DNA of 64,000 nt from Mrakia gelida. Lineage: Eukaryota; Basidiomycota; Tremellomycetes; Cystofilobasidiales; Mrakiaceae. The notes beneath the pieces were generated by a model. It had not been told where the DNA came from. It saw only the letters and a list, made by a program, of their open reading frames with translations, and made no database searches. The stretch spans positions 992,001 through 1,056,000 of the forward strand of contig BRON01000014.1 in NCBI GenBank assembly GCA_024345305.1, written 5' to 3'. The position numbers and the translations under genes are program-made. Numbering within the stretch: the stretch's first letter is position 1; each line of letters opens with the position of its first letter. Shown here piece by piece: positions 30,217 through 40,755 of this stretch.

Positions 30217-30706
30217 AACCGGACGCTGGAGGATCGCTTTAGGTGGGCATGGGATGAGGAGTCGAGTGATTGGATGAGGTTCGTCTGCTTTCGTTGCGTT
30301 CGAGAGAGGGAAGCGGAAGAGGAAGCGGGAGCGGCTCGAGCAGTCGCTCTCGTGTAGGGCGCTGATTTCCTTCCTCACAGCGAGCTCTCAAACGGCTCAC
30401 ATACTGGGTTGACGTAGGATCCTCTCGGGAACGAAACATTCGGTGCTCTCGAGTCTGTTTCAAAGGACGAGCTCGGAGCGCTCAACGAAGGCAGCACGCA
30501 CCTTTCAGCCACCAAAACGTCGAGACCAAAAACGGAGTCGACTGAACAGATTCCTCGATCCCTTTGATCAAACAGCACACAAACGCAGGTAGGGCGGACT
30601 CGGAGCATGCTCGGTTCCAAAAGAGGTGCGTGCAGAGAAGAAGGGAGGTCGCTCGTTTTCTCTCCTCGGACTTCGTCCGTCCCCAACTCCCATCCCTCCC
30701 CTGCCG
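30217..30706. other. MYND/glycosyltransferase spacer
   Basis: Intergenic. The first 60-70 bp after the MYND stop match the equivalent spot of the inverted copy (54485-54550), and one alternative frame is conserved there (E-L-V-N-x2-L-E-D-R-F-x-W-x-W-D-E-E-S). The remainder is the presumed promoter of the glycosyltransferase. Confidence 0.4.
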
Positions 30707-32224
30707 ATGAGTTCTCTGCCGCTCGGGACGTCTCTTTGCTCCATCCTCCTGGCCAGTCTCATCCTCTTCGTGACGCTCTTCCTCGACCATCAACATCAGC
30801 CCATCCTCCAACAAGTTCTCAAGGCCGAGACCAAGACGGCCACCTTCCCTCGACTTCACCTCCTCCTCCCTGCGACTCATTCAGATCCAGGGTTCTGTAA
30901 GACTCTGTTAACGACCCTCTTATACGACTACTCGCCTCTCGTCATCAACTGGGGGAGTCAGGAGAGAGGTGTCGAAGGGAAGCTGGCGAAGGTGAGCTTC
31001 GACCGAAACGAATCGCCCGTGTTCAGCTTGTTTGTCCGAAGCTGACCTCCCCTTCCCTCCTTTGGTTTCGTTTCTAAGATCCAAGGAGTCCACGACTATA
31101 TCACTCACAACGTTACGAGTCCAGAGGAGCTCATCTTCATGATCGGTGAGTTGCTGACTGCTGTCCTCGTCTCGCTTCTCGAATTGGTCTGACCTCGCTT
31201 GTCCCCTGCTTCTTGCTTCCTTCCTCAGATGCCTTCGACGTCTGGATGCAACACCCACCATCGACTCTTCTACCGAAGTATGTGAGTTGCCCTTCCTTGA
31301 TGACTCTTCTCGCCGAGCTCAAACCTTTCGTCGGTTCGACGCGTCGTGAATCGAGCTGACCTCTCATCTCTTTCTGCCTTTCAGTTCGTCTCCTCGCCTC
31401 GAGTCTTGATCGGAGCCGACAAGGCGTGTTGGCCCTGGTCTAAGGAGTGCCTGGACCTCCCTGAGTCAACTCTCCCGTCTCAAATCTACGGAAAGAACAC
31501 GGATACTGGAACGCTCGAAGATGTTCGTAATTCGCCGCGTCGAGTCTTCTCCTCGTCCCTACTTCTCCGCTCTTTCGACTCCTCGCTGATCGCGTCTCTC
31601 TCCCTTTTGGCGCTTTTTCCCTCCTCCTACCTATCCCTCCTGACAGCTTCCCACCTTAAGATTCAACCGTCCTCGCTACCCAAACTCAGGAACCATCCTT
31701 GCCCCTCAATCGCTCCTCCTCCCTCTCTACTCCTCCCTCCTCAAATCAGCAACGTCCCAAATCGGTCCTTTCGACGATCAAAAACTCTTCATCCTCGCCC
31801 ACGGCTCCCAACCCACCTCTCCTCGCCGTCCCAACACCAACAACGACGCGCCGGCCTACGAGGTCGACTTCACTTCGGATCTCTTCCAGGTCATGACCTT
31901 CAGCGAGGACGACGTGGTCTTCATGAGAGGGAAGACGAAACTACCGACCCTTCGGGGAGCGATCAGGAGACGTTGGTGTGGAATCGAGTGACGGGGACGT
32001 TGCCGTCGGTGTTGCACTTCAACGGAAAGGAGAAGAGGTTGGTGAAGACGTGGTGGAAGAGGATGTGGTGGGTGACTGGTGGGGAGGGATCGGTGGAGGA
32101 GAGGGAGATGGTGAGAAGGTGGGTGAAGAGCAAGGTTAGGAAAGGAGGGGTGACGGACGCGAAGGACGGGAGGTGGATGGGTTGGAGGGAGTTGGGATGC
32201 GACACGGAGGCGATTTGGGGTTGA
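30707..32224 (+). pseudogene. PLOD-like glycosyltransferase copy 1, frameshifted
   Basis: Exons 30707-30991, 31079-31145, 31229-31281, 31385-31522 and 31647-32224. Type II topology: an N-terminal hydrophobic helix (I-L-L-A-S-L-I-L-F-V-T-L-F-L), then a lumenal domain with P-R-L-H-L-L-L-P-A-T-H, V-I-N-W-G, the acidic metal-type motif F-M-I-D-A-F-D-V-W, and V-L-I-G-A-D-K-A-C-W-P-W. R-Y-P-N-S-G-T-I-L-A-P follows. This order matches the glycosyltransferase domain of procollagen-lysine hydroxylases and related sugar transferases. Near 31945-31950, in an ACCCTTCG context, the frame slips by one base relative to copy 2; downstream the conserved frame resumes and runs to W-R-E-L-G-C-D-T-E-A-I-W-G. Either a real one-base deletion or a sequencing error. 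Confidence 0.75.
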
Positions 32225-32572
32225 CGTGGTATCTGTTTATTCGACCGGACTAGACTGTATGTATTCTTATTCAGCTTGAATCGCTGACGAGAGGATAAGC
32301 CTTATTCTTCTCGATCTTTGCGCGAGCGAGTTGAGCGAGACGCGACGCAAAACCACGCGACGCCTCGTCTCCTCTCTCTCCCCGTTCCACACGCCGCCTC
32401 GCGACCGTCTACCATCTTCGGATGCATTCTCAGCAGATTACTAGAGATTTGGCGTGCTTTACATAAGGTCTTTCTCGGAAGCACATGGCGACGAGGCCGG
32501 GTTTCGAACCGAGCTCACTCGATCTGACTCGCCTTCAAAGTCTCTCCTTTAACTCCCACCAGCTTCTTGAAC
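32225..32572. other. Intergenic, nothing recognised
   Basis: Spacer between the glycosyltransferase and the GNAT gene, presumably GNAT promoter. A GGTTCGAAACC string on the minus strand was tested as a tRNA B box and rejected. Confidence 0.4.
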
Positions 32573-33732
32573 ATGTCAACTCGTCCAGTCATTGTGGTGT
32601 CTCTCGTGACTCCCGCGGATTACGAAGCCATGGGAGACGCGAATGTCAGGAGCGTTTCAACACACGGAGGTGAGCCACGACGCATCTCGTTTTTCAGCTG
32701 TCGAGGCTGGAGTTTGTTGGTGCGAGAGCTGACTGACTTTTTCATCTCCATGTTATCGCCTTTCTCGATGTCTCAAGGTCATGACCTCGATCTACCCTCC
32801 CTCGATTCAACCTTCGCTCGAGACGAAAGCAGGTGAGTCTGTTCTATCGCGTTCAACGGCCCTTCCTTTCCCTCCTGACTTCGCTCTTTTCATTTCCCTC
32901 CCTCCACCTCTTCATTTCACTCAACTTTCATCATCCTTCTCTCCCAGCGCTCAACGTCCTCGAACGAACCAAACTCTACACCTCTCCTCCCTCCGACCTC
33001 CTCGAAGTCAAAGCAACCATCAACAACCGAGTCGTCGGCGCTGCAGTCTGGTTCACGCCCGTTGATCGAACCTCGACGGAAGAAGACCCTCTACCTGAAG
33101 AATTAGCTTTCGCGAAGATGCTGGAGGAGAAGGAGAAGACGGAGGGGAGAGAGTCGTGGGAGGACGAGCTCGACGCGACGAGGGATTTGGTCTTTTACGG
33201 CAAGTTCGCTGATGAGTTGACGAGGATTCGGAAGGAGAGGTATGCGAGGAAGGAGCATTGGTACTTGGTGAGTTTGGCGACGTCGAGATAAGATTGCTTC
33301 GTCCGGAAGAGGAAATGCTGAGCGCTCGATCTGACGCGTCGACGATTCGTTCCTCCCTCTCTCCTTTCCTCGCTTTGCCAGTCCTACATCTTCGTTCACC
33401 CCGACTTCCAAGGGATGGGAGTCGGCACCGCTCTACTCGCATATGGGACAGATCGAGCCGACGCTGCTGGTTTCTGCACTTGGTTGGAAGCGTCGCCTCA
33501 CGTTCGTCCCGATCTTTCACTCGCTTTATCTTCCTTCTCGCTTCTCTCCTTCCCTCAGAGACTGACCCTCTCTTTATTTTACGACTTCCAGGGCCAGCGC
33601 GTCTACTCGAAGAAGGGTTTCGTCGTCACTGGATGGTGCGGAATAGCAGGCGACGAGTTCGAGGGAGGGTCGATCGAGTTCCCTGGGATGGAGAGGAAGC
33701 CGATCTCTCGCGCCTTGTGCGATAAGGTTTAG
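32573..33732 (+). CDS. GNAT-family N-acetyltransferase, copy 1
   Basis: ATG at 32573, five or six exons with GTGAGC/GTGAGT/GTTCGT donors, stop at 33730-33732. GNAT features in order: an N-terminal V-T-P-A-D-Y-E-A-M segment; strands with V-K-A-T-I-N-N-R-V-V-G-A-A-V-W-F; a charged helical insert (E-E-K-E-K-T-E-G-R); H-W-Y-L joined to Y-I-F-V-H-P-D-F-Q-G-M-G-V-G-T-A-L-L (motif A, Q-x2-G-x-G, the acetyl-CoA pyrophosphate loop); then Y-S-K-K-G-F-V-V-T-G. Acetyl group acceptor unknown. It lies in a 3.7-kb block, together with VMA7, that is absent from the equivalent place in the right arm. A second, damaged copy lies at 39.2 kb. Confidence 0.82.
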
Positions 33733-34199
33733 GGTAGAGGGACTCGTAGGTAGAGCTCTCTGGATGCTTCGTTTGTCTGTAGAGGCTCTCGCAGCGGGAC
33801 GAGTTCGTTGATGAGACGCGTCGACGCGGTCGAGTTCGCTTTGAGGTTTGATCAGACTCGTTTGATCTTCAGATCCAGCTTTGAAAGCAAAGTACTGGCG
33901 GACGCTTGAACAGAATCGAGCGAGGTGACTCGCGTCGCTTTCGAAAATCTTCCCTTGAGCTGACGAAGATGAGTCGTCTCGGCGAGGAGGGAAGTGGCGC
34001 CGAACCAGATGGATGACCTGAGCTCCTTTCCTCTCTCGTTCTCCCTCCAACGTCTTGGGACGCTCCACTCCCTTTGCCGAGCTCTGTTATAAAGTCCTTC
34101 AAGCTCTCGAGAAAACCTTCCCAACTCCAAACTCGCCGTCGTCACATCTCCCCTCTTCCTCCCGCAGCGTCTTCTGTTCCCCTCCTCGGTTCGAAGTCC
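33733..34199. other. Intergenic upstream of VMA7
   Basis: No gene with coding character. Contains a GACGCGTC palindrome (33815-33822) near the GNAT 3' end and the presumed VMA7 promoter. Confidence 0.4.
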
Positions 34200-35592
34200 A
34201 TGGCCATCCTCGACTCTCGACCCCCAACCCCTCCCAAACACGACACCATGACCACCCACGCCGCTTCTAAGGATCGAAAGCTGATTGCTGTTATCGGAGA
34301 CGAGGTGAGTAGCCGTCTTTGGAGAGAGCAGACGGAGAAGGAGGGACGAGGGAGCGATGAACGGAGCTGACCGTTTTGATCTTCTCGATGGCTCGTAGGA
34401 CTCGATAACAGGACTGCTACTCGCTGGAATCGGGCACATCGACAAAGGAACCAAGAATTTCTTGATCGCCAGTGAGAGTGAGTACACTTTCTGGGAGGTC
34501 TAGAGCGCAAGAAGGGAGAAAGAGGGACAGACGAAAGGGGGAAGGGAAGGAAGGAGCGAGGAGAGCTGAGCTCAAGGGCCAGCACCTCGCTCAAGAGGGA
34601 CTGAATGAGCTCGAGGTATATAGATTAGTTGAGCTGGAGCTCCCTAGACGTTCTTGAGCCTGTTGGGACGAGCGAGCTGCTACCTGGAACAGACGAGTCA
34701 AAGCTCCTTTCACTCGACGTCGAAGCTGACCTCCTCCGTCGCTTCCTTCTTGCTCGTTCCAACCAACAGAGACGGAACCCTCCGTCATCGAGGCTGCTTT
34801 CCAGGAGTTCACAGAACGACCAGACATCGCCATCCTTCTCATCAACCAACATGTACGTGTCCAGACCTCTTTTCCGAAGCTGAGATGGCGGGAGAGGGGG
34901 GAGGGAGCGAGCTCGAAGGGAAGGAGCCGAGCTGACGACCTCGTCCCTTCCTTTTTCCTTCCCATCTTCTACCCACCTTCATCGCTCATCCTTTCTACGT
35001 CACCCTCTATATCACACATCATACACCTCCCCCTCGCCCATGCGGAATCGCCGTCTCTCCAACAACCCCCCCTTCCTCGACGGCTCGCTCTCGCTCAACC
35101 TCCTCCCTTGACCTCTCTCGGACCTCACCTCATCCCCCTTCGTCACAACCACCGCCCTCTACCCTTCCTCCCCTTCCAAACCCTCATCTTCGATATCAGC
35201 TCGCCGAAAAGATCCGTCCAACAGTGGATAAATACGCTCAAGCCTTCCCTGCCCTTCTCGAAATCCCATCGTTCGTCCCCGCTTTCTCGTTCCCACCCCT
35301 CCTCCTCACCACCTCCCAGCATTCCCTGCCCTCGGTCACAATCACCTCCCTCCATACGCCTCCTCCTCATCACCATCATCATCACCACCACCTCCCACTA
35401 CCCTCTCCACACCCTCCTTCTCCCTTCTCGATGTTTCAAAGCTCGCGAGCTGACCTCCCTCCTCTCTTCCCTGCGGCCCTCCTACCTTCGCCTCGCCTCG
35501 ACCACAACCCACGCAACAGCAAATCCCACCCTTACGACCCGTCAAGAGACTCCGTCCTCAAGAGGGTCAGGAAGCTTGCTGGAGATGATTAG
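34200..35592 (+). CDS. VMA7: V-type proton ATPase subunit F
   Basis: ATG at 34200 (a second Met at 34248 is possible), stop at 35590-35592, five exons with one long intron (34853-35199). Subunit F is part of the central stalk of the V1 sector and couples ATP hydrolysis to rotation at vacuolar and endomembranes. Diagnostic blocks: K-L-I-A-V-I-G-D-E, D-S-I-T-G-L-L-L-A-G-I-G-H, F-L-I-A, I-E-A-A-F-Q-E-F-T-E-R-P-D-I-A-I-L-L-I-N-Q-H, L-A-E-K-I-R-P-T-V-D-K-Y, F-P-A-L-L-E-I-P-S-K, and H-P-Y-D-P-S-R-D-S-V-L-K-R-V-R-K-L. Length fits the family (about 120-140 residues). The only obvious single-copy housekeeping gene inside the duplicated region. Confidence 0.95.
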
Positions 35593-36074
35593 TTAGATAC
35601 CCTCGAGAGGAGAGGAGAGGAGCGTCGAGTTGCGATGGAGAGACGAGGGGCTCGATGATGGATGGCTTTTAACGACTACTCCCACCTTCTCTACTGACGC
35701 AATGAAGCCTGAGTATGATTTCTCTCGTGCGACGAAAGAGGGAGAATCCAGCGAGTTCCGAGAGGCGACGCCACTCGCCGTTTGCCTCCTTCTTACAGAC
35801 GTTCGGTTGGTCTCTCAGCATATGCCCATCCTCGCCCTTCACGAGATGGATCTATGTAAGCCTGTATTCGGTGGGGTGGTTCAGCTTGGTTCGTTTTGAT
35901 ACTCTGGGAAAGCACGACTACTGGATCGAAAAACGAAGACGCGACGCGTCGAAGTCTTGCTAGTTCGCGAAGCAAGACAGCCGGGGTGAGCGTGATCGTC
36001 ATCAAAGCAGAAAACCATTGCGCACAGCTTGGTACGCCAGCGAGACTACTACCGCCAGCGAGACTACTACATTA
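35593..36074. other. Intergenic with arm homology
   Basis: From about 35930 the sequence resembles, in inverted orientation, the region just beyond the F-box gene at 47520-47600 (shared TTCGCG and GACGCGTCG blocks and a GATGACGATCACGCTCA-like string). No gene recognised. Confidence 0.4.
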
Positions 36075-37237
36075 CTACTCAACAGCTACGAGCTTGACCC
36101 TCCCTCGCTCCTCCTCATCGAACCTCGCCAGCTCCGTTTTCCAACGCTCTTCCACCCACTTTCTCACAACAAAAGTAGTACTCAACCCTTCCATCATGAA
36201 CACCCCCTTCTCTCTCAGATTCGGTGCGAGAAGCGGACATTTCTGGTCCGACCACGCCTCCACGTTGATCTAGAGCTTGAACCCTCCTCCGTTGCGGATG
36301 AGAGGTGCGTCGCGAAAGACGAACCGTCGGTCAAGCGAGAGCAGCGGTAGCCATCCTCGACAAGAAACCGATCGAAGGTCCTCCCAAACTGGGATCGTGG
36401 TTGACGGCCAGTCGTAAACGTCGAGGAAGAGAGACGAGGGGTCGGGAGGGGAGCCGGAGTCGAAGTGGAGGTGGGTGGGCGAGAAGTGAGGAAGGACGAA
36501 GAGGAGAAGATTGGTGATGTGTTCGACTGGTTGTATGTGTAGATGGAGCCGAGCGAGAGGGATGAGGCTGGCGAGTCGAGGAGCGAAGAAACGCCCTCGA
36601 TGTTCGAGGAGGTGAGAAGTGAGGGTTGGGACCCAAGTGTGGAGGGGATGGATCTCCAGTGTTCGAGTTTGCGTCAAAGCCAGGTGGGGGAGGAGACGAG
36701 ATCGAGGACGGAGTGGAACCTCAGGCAGTGACGAGAGCGAAGGGGAATGCGACGGGGAGGGAGGAAGAGGGAGAGGAGCGAGAGGGAGAGGAGGGACAAG
36801 AGGTCAGCTCAAGTTCCCCTCTTCTGAGGATACATAACTTACTTACCCCGCAGGTGAAGCTGATGAGTCCTCTCTCCGACCTGATGGCGACGTCTCGATA
36901 CAGCTCCCCACTAGCCTCCTCCATACATTCGAAAGAGACGAGGCAGATGGCGGCGAGGGAGGGAAGGTCTCCGTCGAGCTCTCGAAGGATGAGGTTGACG
37001 ACCTCGAGAGGGAAGAAGGAGCGAAGGGAGGAGTTCTAGATGAACACAAGATATAGGATGAAGTCAGCTTTTGTATTGAGCTCGAGGCGAGAGCGAAAGG
37101 ATCCAAGAAAGGAAGGAGAGAAGAAGGAGAGGGAGTGAAGGGATCGAAGGGAAGGGCGAGCTCGCCACCGACGAGGAAGCTCGGTCCTCTACCCCTGGGT
37201 CCTGCTGAGCGACGAGTCTTCGAGTTCTGGGAGGCAT
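36075..37237 (-). pseudogene. F-box protein, nonsense-mutated copy
   Basis: Exons 37237-37166 (24 codons), 37002-36847 and 36719-36075. Exon 2 carries the F-box: V-V-N-L-I-L-R-E-L, L-A-A-I-C-L-V-S-F, G-E-L-Y-R-D-V-A-I-R-S-E-R-G-L. Exon 3 matches the 46.3-kb relative along its length (L-L-F-V-L-P-H-F-S-P-T-H, Y-D-W-P-S-T-T-I-P, R-G-W-L-P-L-L). At 36272-36270 a TAG stands where the relative has a GAG Glu codon. The frame then continues with clear homology (I-N-V-E-A-W, G-R-V-K-L-V-A-V) for 64 more codons. The first intron begins with GC. The product would lack its last fifth; whether it still works is unknown. Confidence 0.72.
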
Positions 37238-37385
37238 GGCAGCGAGTTTGATGGATGCTGGGTCCGCTGGAGCGAAAAAGAAGTCGACTTTTGAATCGAC
37301 CCTGAGCGTTTGAAAGGAAAAGAGAAAGGAAGCTCACCTCTTTCAACTTTGACGGCCATCTCCTTCCCTCCTCCCTCCCTTCTCC

Positions 37386-38680
37386 ATGTCTACTTCTTCT
37401 TCAATCGAGCGTACCCCAACCGTATCTGAGCTCGCCTGGCTCTTTGGTATTCGAGACGATCAGCCTGATCGATACAAGTCTCTCAGCTCGGATCAGGCGG
37501 CGATAGAAGAGCTCGTACGTTCTTCGTGCCTTCCTTCTCCCCTCTGTCTTTCATCTCGCTGACCGAGTGTTCGCCTTCACTTTGCCAGGTCTCCATCGCT
37601 GGAAAATTATCCGAAAGCATGCGTTCCGTCGTAAGCCTGAGCGCTATCTCTCCTCTGATCCGCTTCTTGCAGGTTAGCTGACTGCTTCCTCGTCCTCGCG
37701 CCGTTCTTTCCTCCCTCGCAGCTCGCCGAGTTCCTCAGCCTGTACCTTCCTTCGCTCCTCAAAATCCTCCAAGAGTGCTCTCACGCTCCTTCTCTTGTCG
37801 ATTCCGTTCTCCGCATCCTCTACTGGGCCACTAAAACACCTCAGTCAAGGTCGGAATCCACCGCCTTCGCGAAGCAGCGAACCTCCCAACCTTCCTCGTC
37901 CAGCATTTCGTGAACAGCCCTTCGGAGCTTCTCGCAGTGAGTATCTCAGCCTGCTAAGCGATGGAGTAGCCTTCACCTTTACTAAACCTTCTCTTTACTC
38001 TCGCTCAAAAACAAGTCAACCACACCGAGCGATTTCTTCGAGCCTTTCAGAGACCTCGTCCTCCTTCGATGCCTCATGCTGTCGGCCATGGACTTCGGAC
38101 AGGCTTCCCACTGCAACTTTCGACTCTCCTCTACCCTCCTCGCCGATCTCTCCCAAGTTGGATTCAGTTTCCTCTCTGCTCCCTTCGTCCGAGACGCGAC
38201 CTCGGGAGATCGCTCGGAGGGCTTATCCTTGGGCTTATCCATGGCCTATGGTGTCAAAGGTGCGATCGGGTCAATTCTGACCTCCCTCAACCTCGGAAAG
38301 TACGGCGAGGTGGACGATTGCTCAGCTATCTTCCAGTGCGGGCAGGGAGCTGAAGCGGAGGAGAAGTTTTGTTGCCGGGTGAAGAGTTGCAGGAAGGTCG
38401 ATGGGCTGAACCTTTGCTCGAAGGTGAGCTCTGTGACCACTCGCTCCTTAGCTCGGGAGCTCAAAAAATGACTTTTCCTCTCGTATGTGCCATTGATCAG
38501 TGTCTGTGCGTCGCGTACTGCTCGATCGGTTCGTCCCATCTTGCGTCCACGTTTGATGCGTCTTCTACCCCTCTTCGTCGCCCTTCTCGCTTGAGCTTAC
38601 ACCTTCTCTCCCCCCCTTCCTCACTTAGCTCATCAGACTGGAAAGAGCACAAGCTCGTCTGCTTCAAACCGAGCTGGTGA
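37386..38680 (+). CDS. MYND zinc-finger protein, copy 4 (finger degenerate)
   Basis: ATG at 37386, stop at 38678-38680. Exon 1 reads E-L-A-W-L-F-G-I-R-D-D-Q-P-D-R-Y. Later exons have F-L-S-L-Y-L-P-S-L-L, D-F-G-Q-A-S-H-C-N-F-R-L-S-S, and the finger start F-C-C-R-V-K-S-C, L-N-L-C-S-K-C-L-C-V-A-Y-C-S-I. The final exon supplies D-W-K-E-H-K-L-V-C-F-K-P-S-W. The H-Q ligand pair is a problem. If the TTAG acceptor is used, as in copy 5, H-Q is kept but the frame breaks before the Trp. If the next CAG is used, the frame is good but H-Q is spliced out. Either way one zinc site looks impaired compared with copy 5, its inverted partner. Confidence 0.6.
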
Positions 38681-39237
38681 ACGTCGGATCGAGCGCGGGA
38701 GGTCGGCGCGTCGAAGTCGAGGTGGGGACGAGTCTGGAGCGAGTCGTTTCGGGAATTTGTTGGGCGGGTAACGAGCGTCATCGGTGATGGTATGTTTCAA
38801 AAGCTCAGCGGTTCGTCGCTGCGAGGATATGGGAAGGGAAGGAGCTGAGCGGCGGCGCGTTCGACGTTCGTCGAACCAAAGCGTCTTGGAGCTCCCTCCC
38901 TTTGAGTGAGAAAAGGCTCGACTCTTCGGCAAGCTTATCCGGTCTGCGCCTTATCTCAACTGAGATCTCATCAACCCACGCGTCCCTTTTTCTCGTCTTT
39001 TCTGGGAACTAAGAAACTGACGGCAGAGGAGCGGCTTTTCAGGCGACGACTCTCTAGACTGCTTCAACTCTCAACACTTTCAGCACATTACGTGACCAGA
39101 CCTCAGCCTCTCAGATATTCCCGCTTCGGAAGCATGTGGAGACGAGCGCTGTTTTTGGTTGAGCTCTCGATCTGCTGGCTTTTCCGTTGCCCTCCTTTTG
39201 TTCTTCCGTCAACCACCACCCCTTCTTTCCCTTCGGT
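38681..39237. other. Intergenic, nothing recognised
   Basis: Spacer between MYND copy 4 and GNAT copy 2; short ORFs without family features. Confidence 0.35.
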
Positions 39238-40356
39238 ATGACAGCCCAATCTCTCATCGAACTCTCTCCCGTTGCCCCAGACGACTACGAAGCCATCGCC
39301 ATGGCTCGGGTCCTCGCGAACGAGCACACAGAGGTGAGTTCCGAAAACGCGACGCTCAAACTCTGGTCTTCGGTCGAGCCCCGTTGAGACGACGGAGGAG
39401 CTGACTGACGCCGCTCGCTGCTCTCTCGGACAGTTTTGCTCGTCTCAGAATATGACCGCCCTCTACCCTCCCGAGAAACAACCTTCCCATGAGGTCAAAG
39501 CTGGTGAGTCGTCGCGTCGCAACGAAGTCCTCGTCGCGCTTTCCCTTTCTTGAGAACAAAGACCCATTCACACACTTTCCTCCTCTTCTGATTTTTCACC
39601 TCACTCCCACTAAGCTCTAATCGCCCACGACATCATCCAAAGAACCTCTATGCCCTTTCCCGACCTCGTTCAAGTCAAAGCAACCTTCGACGGTCGCGTC
39701 GTCGGTTACGCCGTATGGTTCTCTCCCGTCGACAGGACTTCCACCGGAGGAGACCCTCTTCCCTCCGAGGCTAGTCGATGCGAGTCTACCAAGAGAAGAA
39801 GATGGAAAAGGGGAGAAAGGCTTGGGAAGACGAGCTCGACGCGATTAAGGATCTCGACATGGTCAAGAAGTGTTATGGAGAGATGGGGATGGTTAGGAAA
39901 GAGGGAATGGAGGGTAAGGCACACTGGTACCTCGTCAGTATCGTCTAGTTTCCGCGGGGGAGTCTGGCTGGAAGGAGAGCGAGTTGAGGGTGGTTGATCT
40001 GACGCGTCGCGACGGCGACTTGTTTTGATTTCCGCGCTGTTCAACAGGCCGGTCTCTTCGTTCACCCCGACTACCAGCGAAGGGGAATTGGTGGCACGTT
40101 GGTCAGATTCGGGACCGATCAGGCGGACAAAGCAGGTGTTCCCTCTTGGCTGGAAGCTACCGCTCGCGTTCGTTCATTCCTCCCGCCCCTCGTCTCTCCT
40201 CTCTCTTCTTGTTCTAACCCGAATCACATTATCTAGGGTCTCGAAATCTACTCGAATCTGGGATTCGAGATCAAGGGCTGGTACGAGGTTGCTGGCGGGG
40301 AGGAAGGGAAGATCAGATGGCCTGGGATGAAGCGAGAGGCCGTTGTTGCCGCGTGA
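39238..40356 (+). pseudogene. GNAT-family N-acetyltransferase, copy 2, frameshifted
   Basis: Same exon plan as the GNAT gene at 32.6-33.7 kb. Reads P-V-A-P-D-D-Y-E-A-I-A-M-A, then V-K-A-T-F-D-G-R-V-V-G-Y-A-V-W-F-S-P-V-D-R-T-S, as in copy 1. After D-P-L-P-S-E-A the conserved frame is lost near 39770. It resumes one register over with E-K-K-M-E-K-G-R-K-A-W-E-D-E-L-D-A, then H-W-Y-L and the motif-A exon F-V-H-P-D-Y-Q-R-R-G-I-G-G-T-L-V. One missing base in a GCTAGTCG context explains the slip. No intron fits. The product would lack the acetyl-CoA loop; a sequencing error cannot be excluded. Confidence 0.7.
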
Positions 40357-40755
40357 GCTCGACGGTCAACAACGTGCTCTTGATAAGTAGATAGGTCATT
40401 TGTTAAGGTCGGAAATGTTTCATGAAGCTTTGAAGCTGCTACACGAAGCGAGAGGAAGATCGATATCAACCCTCGGAGACGCGTCTCTTCCCTCTCCCTC
40501 TCTCTCCCTTGACCAAGTGCGGGCGTAGCAGTATATAGACATCTCGAAGAAAGAGCAACTAAAGAAATATCAGCATAAAAAGTCGACGAGGCAGCTGTAA
40601 GGTTATAAGGAAGAGCAACCGTCCATCCAAGAAACAAAGATGACGAAGTGAGAGAGAGAGAAGCACCAAAAAGACGGAAGGAGTAGAGCGAGCGTCTAAA
40701 GCAAAGAGGGAACGAGATGGAGGTGTGAGATGGGGATGAGAGAGAAAAAGATAGT
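40357..40755. other. Convergent 3' region
   Basis: Tail-to-tail gap between GNAT copy 2 and ERG5. One GACGCGTC palindrome at 40478-40485. No ORF of note. Confidence 0.4.

Larger units (their letters stand above)
28868..32224 (+). repeat. Left outer arm of inverted duplication
   Basis: MYND copy 3 plus PLOD-like glycosyltransferase copy 1. Same order, exon structure and about 60 bp of conserved sequence after the MYND stop as the inverted set at 47708-55999 once its retrotransposon is removed. Confidence 0.75.
35930..38680. repeat. Left inner arm of inverted duplication
   Basis: F-box (minus) and MYND copy 4 (plus), head to head with 148 bp between starts. The set 44759-47600 is the same pair in inverted orientation with 150 bp between starts, and the first coding exon of the F-box gene is 72 nt in both. 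Confidence 0.75.

Noticed and set aside
32480..32560. Minus-strand GGTTCGAAACC resembling a tRNA B box, with a TGG..GTTAAAGG upstream like an A box
   Set aside because: No acceptor stem pairs with the bases after the T arm, the T stem has a mismatch, no anticodon stem folds with a 7-nt loop, and the GNAT start codon lies beside it.
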